A stretch of 64,000 bases of DNA, taken from NCBI GenBank assembly GCA_021014325.1, contig CM037460.1:27308336-27372335 (forward strand). The letters are read 5' to 3'. The stretch's first letter is position 1, and every line of letters begins with the position of its first letter. This stretch comes from Plazaster borealis. Taxonomy: Eukaryota; Echinodermata; Asteroidea; Forcipulatida; Labidiasteridae. The position numbers and the translations under genes are program-made. Below the pieces are notes generated by a model, which had not been told where the DNA came from, did no database searches, and was given only the letters and a program-made list of their open reading frames with translations. This document shows, one piece after another, positions 33,295-44,999 of this stretch.

Positions 33295-33626
33295 GCAAGC
33301 TGTGCGGTATATTAGTTGTGGCCATTTAGAAAGTAGTTTCCATCAAGATAAATAGTTCAAAATAGGCATAGCACTCGCTGTCTGTTTGTAATGATTATCA
33401 CAACCACCCAAAATTCAAAGACTTAAATGTATCATCGACCAAGTTGTCAATACTCAATGACATTAACAATACATATTTCAAATGATTATTTGTTTTAAAT
33501 TATTTTAGGCCTCCCATCACCTACTTTTAAGTTGTAGTCATGCTCCGGTGACTACTATATATTCCGACACCCCTATATTCCAATAACCCTATGTTCCCGA
33601 AAAAACCTTGTGATTTACATGCTATG

Positions 33627-33748
33627 GTAAGGGTTAGGGTTAGGGTTGGGGTTGGGGTTGGGGTTGGGGTTGGGGTTGGGGTTGGGGTTGGGGTTGGGGT
33701 TGGGGTTGGGGTTGGGGTTGGGGTTGGGGTTGGGGTTGGGGTTGGGTT
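33627..33748 (+). repeat. Interstitial telomere-like array: TTAGGG then (TTGGGG)n
   Basis: About three TTAGGG units run directly into about 17 tandem GGGGTT units, then decay into GGTTTGGTTT. It lies between the divergent LPCAT and PARP2 start codons, about 0.4 kb from the PARP2 ATG. The G-rich strand is the plus strand and could form G-quadruplexes. Apparent proteins (Val-Gly or Pro-Thr repeats) read through it are artefacts. Confidence 0.95.
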
Positions 33749-33912
33749 TTGGTTTAGTTTGGTTTGGTTTGGTTTATTTTGTATCATATTCTCAAGAACA
33801 GATTAACAGAGCATAGGGTTAGGTTTAGGAATAGGAAAACACACTAGGGGTGTCAGAACATAGGGATTTGGGTGTCAAAACATAGAGGTGTCGGAACATA
33901 GGTGTGTAAGCA

Positions 33913-34104
33913 GGGCCCAATTTCACAGAGCTGATTAAGCATAAATAGTTACTAAGCACAACAAAATTATGCTTACCAGAATAAGGTTACCAGCCAAACT
34001 ACCAGGTCACATGTACAAATTGTGACTGGTATTCTGCTCATTTCTACTAAGCAATCAAATGTTAAGCAATATTTTCTGCTGTAGCAGCTCTATGAAATTG
34101 GGCC
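33913..34104. mobile_element. GGGCCCAATTTCAT-family element just upstream of PARP2 ATG
   Basis: GGGCCCAATTTCACAGAGCT to AGCTCTATGAAATTGGGCC, ending 37 bp before the PARP2-like start codon. It may therefore overlap its promoter, 5' UTR or a 5' UTR intron. Confidence 0.8.
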
Positions 34105-34141
34105 ACACTATCTTCACCAACAGGATTTTTCTTTAGTCATC

Positions 34142-37100
34142 ATGGCAACCAACATGGAACTCGGCTGGGAGTACGAGGGCGACAGACACCAATGGACGGC
34201 CTTCTCAGAGGAAAACAATGATGCAATCAATGAAACTCACAATGACAGCAGTAAGAGTAGCGTCAAACTGATGGTTAACACAGTCCAGCTTGAGATTAAA
34301 CTAGATAAGATGGTGCAGAGGAATTGTCAGACCGGATGGGAGAGGAGGATTCGATGTGCCGTTAAAGACGACAGCAGAGATTGTGAGAAATTATCTTATT
34401 CATTTTTTACGAGAATCTTTTCAAGTTTTATGCATTACAAAACATTTTGGTTGTTGTGGCTTTGGAACATGGAAAATCAGTGTATTTAAAATACCTTACT
34501 ACATACATAAGGCCACATATAAAAAAAAAGTTGAGCAACCTTTTTTGGTGGGGGTGGGAGATTGTTTTTATGTTTTAATTGAGTTTTGTTGACATGGCAA
34601 AATATGAAATAAGGAATAAAGAAATCATCACAATCACTATAAAACAGAGGGGTTGTGTGAATTTGATGTTTTTAATTGTTTAAACTTTTGTTAAACCCGT
34701 TGAACTCCTAAGTGACATTTTCTGTAAACATTTTCAAAGAACAAAAACGCAGTGTAGCCTAAGTAAATATTTAAAGATTATGTTTTGTTTTTTGCCAACA
34801 TGAATTATTTTTCTTCAAACATCTTTCCAAACTATAGATCTTGAAAAAATATCAGCTGAATAATCTGGGAGTTGAAAAAGCTTTTTTTTATGAAAAAAAA
34901 ATTAAAATGGGGTCTGGAGTTTTGTAGGGTCGAGCGGGGACGATCAACAATTTTTTGTTTATGTGGCCTAAACATTAAAACAATTAAAATAATGAAATAT
35001 AGCTGAAGAAAACTTGACTTGCAAGATGGACAGTAATATAAACCCTTATATAGAAGAAATCTCATTACATGTTTTTTTATTTGTAGTTTTTGTTTGGCAG
35101 TGGCAGGATGAGAAGAATCGATGGAATCCCTACAGTGTGGAACATTCTGTAACACTTGAATTAGCAAAACAGAACTCCGATGCCAGTGTTGACATCATTG
35201 CAGCACAGCGTGCATACAAGATTGATCTTCAGACGATGGAACAAAGCAATGTAACAACTCAAGTGATCAGAAAAGTGGAGAGGCACAAGATTGGTATGTT
35301 TGAAATTATCCTCATTGCGGTGTGTCGTGGTTGTGCGGATAAGAGCACCGGACACAAGCTCTGGTGTGTCTGATCAGCAGAGTGTGGGATTGAGTACAGG
35401 ACCCAATTTCATAGAGCTGCTTAAGCAGAAAAAATAGCTAAGCACAACAAAATTATGCTTACCAGAATAAGGTTACCAGCCAAACAACCATGTCACATGT
35501 ACAATTTGTGACTGGTATCCTGCTCATTTCTGCTGAGCAGAAAATTGTTGAGTAATATTTTCTGCTTAAGCAGCTCTATGAAATTGGGCCCAGGTCGTGA
35601 CACTTGTGTCCTTAAGCAAGACACTTAACCATTATTGCTGCGTCCTTCGGATGGGACGTCAAGTCGTTGGTCCCGTGTGTTGTGTAATGCACGTAAAAGA
35701 ACCAAGTGCACTTATCGAAAAGAGAAGGGGTTTGCCCCGGTGTTCCTGGTTTGATTGGCTGCATATTACGCCACAGCACCTTGTAAACCATTACATGGTG
35801 CTATGTGAAGGAGTAGGTCTCATACTTCAGAAACGTAGCTCCAAATACCTTGCAGGAAAACACTGACTGTCGAAGCGCCTTGAGCGTCACTGAGTGATGA
35901 ATATAGCTAAAAAGAAGCCACTATTATATATTTGTGTTTTTGTTAGTAATTTACATTCTGAACAAATCTGTATTTATTTTAGAGTCTTGAGCCTGTGTAG
36001 GATTTCTCACGGGTCCTTTTCTTCTGCACGGAATGGTTATGAATAATAGGCTTAATGGGTGACCACCAATGAAATGACTTGACACAATAAATTGATGATG
36101 ATAACTAAGCAAATTGATGATGATAACTAAACAAGGTTTTATTAGGAGCTCTGCTCCTTTCCGGTATCTCTCTCAAACTGACTTCTTATTCTTACATTTC
36201 TTTATTTTATTCCAGTCTTTGGTATTCAACATTTTCTAAATCAAAATATTATTATTTATATAAAAAAACCAACCGCGCATGCGCTCGCGCTTTGCAAATA
36301 GCTCGCGCATGCGGTTGATTAATTTACATGCCACTACATTATGGAATCTGATGTAAATTGCTGAGTTTCTGAGAAGACAACAATTATCCCATATCGGAAT
36401 AATAGATTATTCGGTTATGTTTTTATACATGATGTGTAGATTATAAAGTCCCACCACCTACTCAACCAGCTAAAAGCCAACCAGCAAAGCGGACTAAATC
36501 CAGCACAACCACGAAGAACAAGGCTTCAATGGGGAATGGCAGTGTGAAGACAGAACCCATGGATGAAGAGGAGGAGGTGGAAGTCAAACCAGCCAAGTCT
36601 GCTAAGAGGACAAAGAGTCAAGGACCAAGTGGGGGACCAGGTGAGACTATTCTCCCTGTAACACATCCATTTTAAAATACACTGGATTCCCGTTATTTAA
36701 AGGGTTTGGTAATGACTCTGAAAATTAATGGCAATAAAAACTCACTTGGTAAGAAGTACAGCAGCTTTGGATAGTATAATGCATTTTGAGAAACTTTTCA
36801 CTTCGAAGTACTGCTGTTGTGGAAAAATATATAACTTTTTATCCCAACAAATTTGAATCTGAGAAGCGTTACTGCAGTAACGTTTCTCAGATTATGTATT
36901 CCAATTGCAGATTATTCTTCCTGCGTGGACATAACCGCTCCAGATTTTCGGCAATATCTCAAAAACACTACCACCTTTTGAAATGAAATTTTCACAGGTT
37001 AGTTTTATGGTATATATCTACAACTATATAGGATTGAAACAAACAGTGGGTTGCAATTACCAAGCGTATACAATCCCTTTTAAAGGCCCTGTACACGTTT

Positions 37101-40100
37101 GGTAATTGTCAAAGACCAGTGTTCTCACTTGGTGTATCCCAACATATGCATAAAAATAACAAGCCTGTGAAAATCTGGGCTCAATTGGTCATCGAAGTTT
37201 CAAGAAAATGATGAAAGAAAAAACACCCTTGTTGTACAATTGTGTGCTTTCAGACAGGAATAAAAACTTTTTGCAAGAAGTTTTTATAATTTTAGTAAGA
37301 AATTACCTCTTTCTCAAAAACTACATTACTTCAGAGGGAGTCGTTTCTTACAATGTTTTATAGTATCAACAGCTCTCCGTTGCTTGTTACCAAGTAAGTT
37401 TTTATGCTAATATTTGTTTTGAGTCATTACCAAACGTGTACGATACCTTTAAGCTCACAAAACTTTGGTTAAAACAACCCTCCTGTTTTGTGTACAGATA
37501 TCAAAACTTTGCGGATTGCATCTGGTCATAAGGCTCCAGTTGACAGTGAATGCCACGCCATGGCCGACAAAGCACATGTCTACATAGAAGGCAATGACGT
37601 ATATGATGCAATGCTTAATCAAGTAAGTACCAGTCTTGACTCTTTTGTTCTTTTCTTGAACATAGCGAATTTAGTAAGTTTAAAAACCATCCTACTCTTG
37701 GTAACATTTCTCGCATTGACTACGCCAACACACTATTGTATGGTGCCAGAGAAGTAGATCTCAAGCGTCTACAGCGCCTTCAGAACAAAGCTGCTCGTCT
37801 TGTGTTTGCCTGTGGCAGAGAACAAAATTCCCCTGACCTGCTGAGATCTCTTCACTGGCTGCCAGTACGAGAAAGAATCAAATACAAACTCCTTCTGTAT
37901 GTTCACAAATGTCTTCATGGTCAAGCACCAAAATACCTGACAGAAAACTTCATCCTCTACAATACTGGTCATTCTGAAGACCGTAGAAGGCTCCGCTCTG
38001 CGTCTGACGTCACCTGCTTGGTTGTTCCTCGCTCCTACAAAAAGGCTAGAGACAATTTATTCTTTAATGCAGCTCCTAAGCTTTGGAACCAACTGCCCTG
38101 TGACGTCAGAGAGGCGGTGTCTACTTCGGTCTTCAAGCGGTCTCTCAAAACGTTCTTGTTTCCTACAGAGTGCAACTAATAGTTTTCTTTTTCTATGTTG
38201 TCTACTTGTTTTGTTCTTTTTTCTTGTGAGGTGCTGTGTTAATTGTAGAGCGCCATAGAAATGTTTATTATTATTATTATTATTATTATTTCCCACCATT
38301 TGAAAACATTATTTAACCCTTTAGAGACCGTTCATATCTGTATTTCCAGACATTGCTAATCTTAAGAAGTAACTATAAATAAATAGTAAACTTGCAGGTA
38401 CAACCATGTGTAAATCTTTGTGAGGGAGTGTTAGCCCTGAAAAGAGCGGGTGTGGTCTCGAATTTTCGAACATTATATTAATTTTTGCACTGTTATTTTC
38501 AGGAAAAAAAATCAGGAAAATTATTAAAAAACAGAAATACATGGTTTTGTTTTAGAGCTGTACATTCTATGTTAACATTGGAAACATTGGAAAATGTCAA
38601 TTCGGTCCGATACGTTTTCTTTAACCCTCTTGTTTGAGTGGAAGTAGGTAAAATCTTGTGGCCGTTTGCGGCCACTATGGGCATTTTGGTACAAGCCGCT
38701 TGGAGCCGCTACAGTTTATCCATAGGTTGTGGTGGCACAACTGTGCACAAAACTAGCTGCGTAAGCGACGCGTATTGCTAAGAATAAGATGCATACACCA
38801 AACAATATTATAATGCAGGCTTGCATAGTCTATCTGTCATTTAAGACCACAGTAGATGATATGGAATGGTCGGAGAGTAGGAGGGTCCAACTGTTTCTAC
38901 CATGGTCCGTACACTCGCCCACTTCAGAACAGAATCAACACAGAGCCTATCTTTCAGTCTTCTTATTTCTTCTCCCGTTTTGTTTGACTCTTTCAGACGA
39001 ATCTTCTGAACAATAACAACAAGTACTACATCATTCAACTGCTGGAAGAAAATGCAAAGAAGATTTACTACGTTTGGTGCCGCTGGGGTAGAGGTATGGA
39101 ATATAGCAGGGCTGGAAATTAACACTGGACCGCAGGCCCGAGGCCAGTGTTTTTAGTGTCGGGCCAGTAAACTTATAACCGGACAAGTCTGGTGGTCTTG
39201 TGTTTTTGAATAATAATACCTCACCTCATCTTTAATTATAAAACTTGTGTTCAACTGTTGACTTTGAGTCTGATAAATATCTTTCAATTCTGCTGAGTAT
39301 GAAAGTTTTACTGATAAGACAAATGAGATAAATCTTCTCTAAGTGCTTGTTCAAATACAGAAAAGTTCATTGTTACACTGTGTAGAAAGACCTTTTTCTC
39401 ATTTTAGTTCAGGTCTTGTAACAAGTTTTGAGCTGTACAAGCCCTGCAATCTTGTGGATTTTTCCCCCAAATTCGAGCCCTGTATAAATCAAACATGAGA
39501 CTGGTATTTTGAGTGGAAAATTTTAATTAAATTCATTTAAAGGGAAAGTATATTTACCATTGTTTGGTTTTTTTATGTTGTGCGACTGGAATCTGGTTAA
39601 TCCTGAATCTAATAGAGAACATAAAGGGGTTTTTTCCCAGATCAACTTTTGAACAGTTTTAAATCCTACCTGCATAAAGAAGCATTTTGTTAACTCTATT
39701 TTCTACTTATGTAATGCTACTTTCTCTTTTGTTTTGGTTGTTTTGCAGAGCAGCACCATGAGCGCCGCTTGCGGCAGAAACCGGCGCTTTAAAAGTTTCC
39801 ATTATTATTATTATTATACGGAATTTAGTTGAAACAACTTCCGTCCAGCTTTCCTAAAAAATTTGATGTTTTCAAAAGAAATGAAACAGTACCTCAGTAT
39901 CTCATTCAAATTTGCAAACATTCTAAAGCGATCTCATCTCCATTGCAGTTGGGAAGGTCGGTCAGAACTCCTTGGTCTCCTGCGGACATGATCTGTCTGA
40001 AGCCAAGAGTGCCTTTGAAAAGAAATACTGGGACAAAACGCGGAATGAGTGGTCTCTAAGAAGCAGCTTTGAGAAAGTAGCTGGGAAGTATGATATGCTC

Positions 40101-43100
40101 AAGATGGATTACTCAATAGATACCAAGGTAAATATAATAATAATAATAATAGTGGCTTCTTATATAGCGCACATATCCGTCACTCAGTGACACTCAAGGC
40201 GTTCAATATTCAGTATTTTCCTGCATGGTATTGTGGAGCTACGTTTTTGAAGTATGAGACCAGTTCCTTTACATGTAATGGTTTACAAGGTGCTGTGCTG
40301 CCGATCAAACCAGGAACACCGGGGCGAACCCCTTTTCTTTTCGATAAACTGCACTGAGTTCTTTTACGTGCATTACACAACACACGAGACCAACGGCTTT
40401 ACGTCCCATCCTAAGGACGCAGCAATAATGGTTAAGTGTCTTGATTAAGGACACTAGTGTCACGACCGGGACTCGAACCCACACTCTGCTGATCTGAAAC
40501 ACCAGAGCTTGAGTCCGGTGCTCTTATCCGCTCTGCCACGACACGCCACATAAAATTGATTGCTTTTACTGAACTGCAACTCGTGGTAACATTTCCCAGA
40601 GAGTTGACCAACCAATTGAAACCATTTAAGTACACAAGTTATGTATGGTGGAGCATGTATGGTGGAGCAACTAAGTACAGAAGTTGCTCTTGTGTAGCTG
40701 CATTCACCACATAATATCATATTACAGGCTGACATATTCCATCTATCATTAAAAACCACAGTGATTGATAATGAATGATTGGACAGTAGGGAGTTTGACT
40801 GTGTACTGTGTAGATGCATTCACCACATGGTATCATCATATTGCAGGCTGGCATGGTGCATCTATCATTCAAAACCATTCAAAACCACAGTAAGAGGATT
40901 GACTGTGTATGTGTGTAGATGCATTCACCACATGGTATCATCATATTGCAGGCTGGCATAGTGCATCTATCATTCAAAACCACAGTAAGAGGGTTGACTG
41001 TGTACTGTGTAGATGCATTCACCACATGGTATCATCATATTGCAGGCTGGCATGGTGCATCTATCATTCAAAACCATTCAAAACCACAGTAAGAGGATTG
41101 ACTGTGTACTGTGTCGATGCATTCACCACATGGTATCATCATATTGCAGGCTGACATAGTGCATCTATCATTCAAAACCATTCAAAACCACAGTAAGAGG
41201 ATTGACTGTGTACATGTAGATGCATTCACCACATGGTATCATCATATTGCAGGCTGACATAGTGCATCTATCATTCAAAACCACAGTAAGAGGGTTGACT
41301 GTGTACTGTGTAGATGCATTCACCACATGGTATCATCATATTGCAGGCTGGCATAGTGCATCTATCATTCAAAACCACAGTAAGAGGGTTGACTGTACTA
41401 TGTCGATACATTCACCATGTGATATCATATTGCAGGCTGGCATGGTGCATCTATCATTCAAAATCACAGTGGATGATTTTGAATGGTCAGACAGTAGGAG
41501 GGTTGACTGTACTATGTAGTGCATTCACCTCATGATTTCATATTACAGGCTGACATACTGTATCTATCATTCAAAACCTTAGTGATTGATAATTAATGGT
41601 TGGACAGTAGGTGGGTTGACTGTACTATGTAATGCATTCACCACATGATATCATACTACAGGCTGACATATTGTATCTATCATTCAAAACCACAGTGATT
41701 GATAATGAATGGATGGACAGTAGGAGGGTTGACTATACTGTGTAGTGCATTCACCACATGATATCATATTACAGGCTGACATATTGTATCTATCATTCAA
41801 GACAATGTGGATGATATTGCATGGTTGGACAGTAGGAGGGTTGACTGTGTACTGTGTAATGCATTCACCACATGATATCATACTACAGGCTGACATTGTA
41901 TCTATCATTCAAAACAAAGTGGATGATATTGAATAGTCAAAAGTGATTCTGCTCCTGCCCAATTGATTTGTTTGCATTACTGATTTAACAGACTATAGAT
42001 GTTCACTGTTTTCTTTGGAGAATGTTATTCATTCATGTTTGTGTCCCTTTATCAGGAGAAGGATGAGCCAGATGCTGGAAAAGTCAAGAAAGAGAAAGTG
42101 GCATCCAAGCTGGATAAAAAAGTTCAGGTACAAATCTTTCTTACTCCGACAGTTCACTGTAGCATGAAATTCAATTAAAACTTTGCAAACTACAAACCGA
42201 AAAAAGGGGTTAGAAGCCCAAACGCTGTGTTCATCATCGTGTCAGTGGAAAAATATGTATCTCCTAAAAAAGCATTTACTTTAAGCACAAGTTTTAAAGT
42301 GTCAAAATGTGGTATCTCGCCTAAAATGAACCGAATGTACACACAAAACAAATAGGCGCTGAGATATGAAGTTTTTGCACATTCGAGATATGACGTTCCA
42401 CTGACGCGACGGCTTGTGAATATTTTCCTGCAATTTTTTACTTATGCAAAACATTCACGTTTTCAATTGTAATACTGTTTCTGAAAAGCAGAATGGCAGT
42501 TGACCCAAAGCTTAACAGATATTGTTAATAACAATTCTTGAACAATTTCTTCTAGCCAATCGCCTGTAGCGGAAGGCACATTTTTTTTTTTTTTCAATGA
42601 CATAAGAACTGTTCGGTCAAATCCGGTCATACTTTTTGTAATCCTGTATTAGAACCACCCCTTTTAGATAGTGTAGTCGTCCATGGGGTTGAGTTTCACT
42701 AACAGGTGACCGTGACCCTTTGAAGTTTGCTGGTGGCAGCCCCCCATTGACATGTGTACACAAACCTTCAATTCTAAGGTCTGCAGCCAACACATTGTAA
42801 TGTATCTAGCATCAGGCTAATACAATGTATGCCCCCCACCCACTCCCCCGCCCACTCCAATAACCACCCCCCCCAAAAAAAAAAGAAAACCACACCCAAA
42901 CAGACTTAGTTACCCTATGATTAAAACTGCCTTCCAATGAGGCTGGTGGGATGAGCGATATATTTTTGGGAGCTTCGTTGCGGAGGGCTAGACAACGTTT
43001 ATGAAGAAGAGTTCGGTATTTTCGTTTGTTTCATACAGGATTTGATTCAATTGATCTGCAACATCCAAGCCATGGAAGACATGGTGGTTGAGATGAAGTA

Positions 43101-44968
43101 CGACGCTCAGAAAGCCCCATTGGGAAAACTCACCCAGGACCAGATCAAGGCTGGTTACTCGGCGCTCAAGAAAATTGAACAGTGCATCAATAAGAACACG
43201 GTCGGAGAGAAACTCATCAAAGCTTGTGATGAGTTCTACACCAGGATCCCGCACAACTTTGGGTGAGGAAGGACTCCTATCTCTAACCAAGCCTCAGACA
43301 TGCAACTCATCTCATCAATTTGAATGTATCATGTGAACCCTATAGACCAGCCTCGTTCCCAGGGGTGATAGATCTCGCGCGCACCATTTTTTTCCCAGCA
43401 TGCCTTGCTCGCTCATAACCCCTGGAATTGGTTCAATAAAATGTGCCAGAATCTGGCCTGTGGTCGATCCATTCTATGCACCCGTTCATGTTTAGTTGCC
43501 CACAAAAGAGGCATCAATTCAAAGAGCAACTGGTCCCTTCTCATTATTCTTTGATCTTGTGATATGTCTAACTGTATGCAGTTTAGGGTGACCGTGTAAA
43601 AACATGATTCATTTGAAATGGAATCACGTCCAAATACTAGCATTTTCACACGCTCGTACTAAGCATCCTACAAGCGCTGGAAAGGTGCGCTGGAAAGTTT
43701 TTAACAAGTGTGCACGCAAAGTAGTCACCTTTGGGAGCCAATCAGCATTGGTTTTTTTCAGCACATTCCTACCAGGGATTAGTGACGAGAGGTATCGATA
43801 CAGCGCGCTGCCCATGGTAGCAATGACTAATGCGTCTTACGTCAAGTTCGAGTCCTGTACCAGTGTTTTCCCGCCATAACTGGGACACTTTTACACTCGC
43901 CTACTAAAAACCACGCCGGCTTTAACTTGCTTCATGCTGCCACTTTCCATAGTTGCGTCAACATCATTGGCCGGAGATGCCTTTGATTCATAAGATAAAG
44001 AGCGCTGGGCATCTTTGCCTCCAGTAATGTGGAAAACACTGGTACAAGATATCTATAATGGATTAGACTAAACATGAGATATTTCTTCTTAAAATAATTA
44101 CAGTTCATTTATTATTTCTCTTGCAGAATGCGTCGGCCACCGGTGATAAAATCAAAGGAAGAGTTACGAGCTAAGATAGCTCTTCTTGAGGTACAGTCCA
44201 GATTCCTGATATCACATTTTCAAAAACGATCAGAACCAAGAAGTATTTGACATTTTTGTAGGGACTCAAGCTCTGGTGTTTTCTGATCAGCAGAGTGTAG
44301 GTTCATATCCTGGTTGTGACACTTGTGTCCATGAGCAAGATATTTTACCATTATTGCTTTGTCCTTCGGTTGGGACATTAAGCCAAAGGCCCCGTGTACT
44401 AGGATTGGTAGTGCATGTAAAAGAACCTAGAACACTTATCGTGGAAGAGTAGGGGTTAACCCCGGTGTTTCTGGTTCACATAGCAAGCACTCTTGTTTAC
44501 AGGTTTCGAGCTACAGTGATTAAGTTCACTTACGAGGCATCCTTGGTTTCATTACCAAAAATATATAATAATAATAATAATATTTAATATAAGATTAATG
44601 AGCTTGTGTTGTTATTGTTTACCCAGGCTCTTGCTGATATTCAAGTTGCCATGACAATACTGAAGGAGAATAGGAACGTAAAGGAGCATCCAATTGACAG
44701 CCAGTATCACTCATTGAAGTGCACAATGAAACCACTTGATAAAACTCATCCTGATTATAAGGTAATTCAGCAAATTTTACAACCAATCTTCAGGCCTTGA
44801 ATTACAAATTATTTAGGGCAAGGCCACTGTGGCCTTGGAGCAAGCCAGATTTTGGAGGGCACCAAGGCCAGTAGATAGGGCGCCCAAGGCCAAAAATGTA
44901 AAAATAGAAAAGGCACGAAGGCCATTAAATTATGAGTTGTAAAACAAAATGAAACCACAATGCATGAC

Positions 44969-44999
<31 letters not shown>

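Larger units (their letters stand above)
31951..34141. other. Divergent intergenic region LPCAT-PARP2
   Basis: 2.2 kb that must hold both promoters. Contents: CRE-like site (32238), long foldback element (32539-33294), telomere-like array (33627-33748) and an inverted-repeat element ending 37 bp before the PARP2 ATG. The TTTCTTTAG just before the ATG could be the acceptor of a 5' UTR intron, so the true PARP2 promoter may be anywhere in this span. Confidence 0.65.

Noticed and set aside
33527..33806. ORFs of 86 and 71 residues on both strands (Pro-Thr and Val-Gly repeats)
   Set aside because: They are translations of the TTGGGG tandem array in all open frames, with no start context, splice structure or non-repeat domain.
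36265..36320. Palindromic GCGCATGCGC-rich segment in PARP2 intron 2
   Set aside because: Short, imperfect, and similar GC-palindromic patches occur in several repeats; nothing beyond a small inverted repeat is supported.
37736..38179. 147-residue ORF that could be taken as a gene or PARP2 exon
   Set aside because: It is the C-terminal part of a LINE reverse transcriptase, and PARP2 splicing phases join exons 37498-37622 and 38997-39093 directly.
40779..41936. Several 60-100 residue ORFs with repeated [20 protein letters not shown] motifs
   Set aside because: The periodic peptides are the intronic minisatellite read in different frames; the unit lengths are not multiples of three, so no repeat protein is maintained.
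40695..41945. CRISPR-like array
   Set aside because: Units are contiguous tandem repeats without unique spacers, in an intron of a eukaryotic gene.
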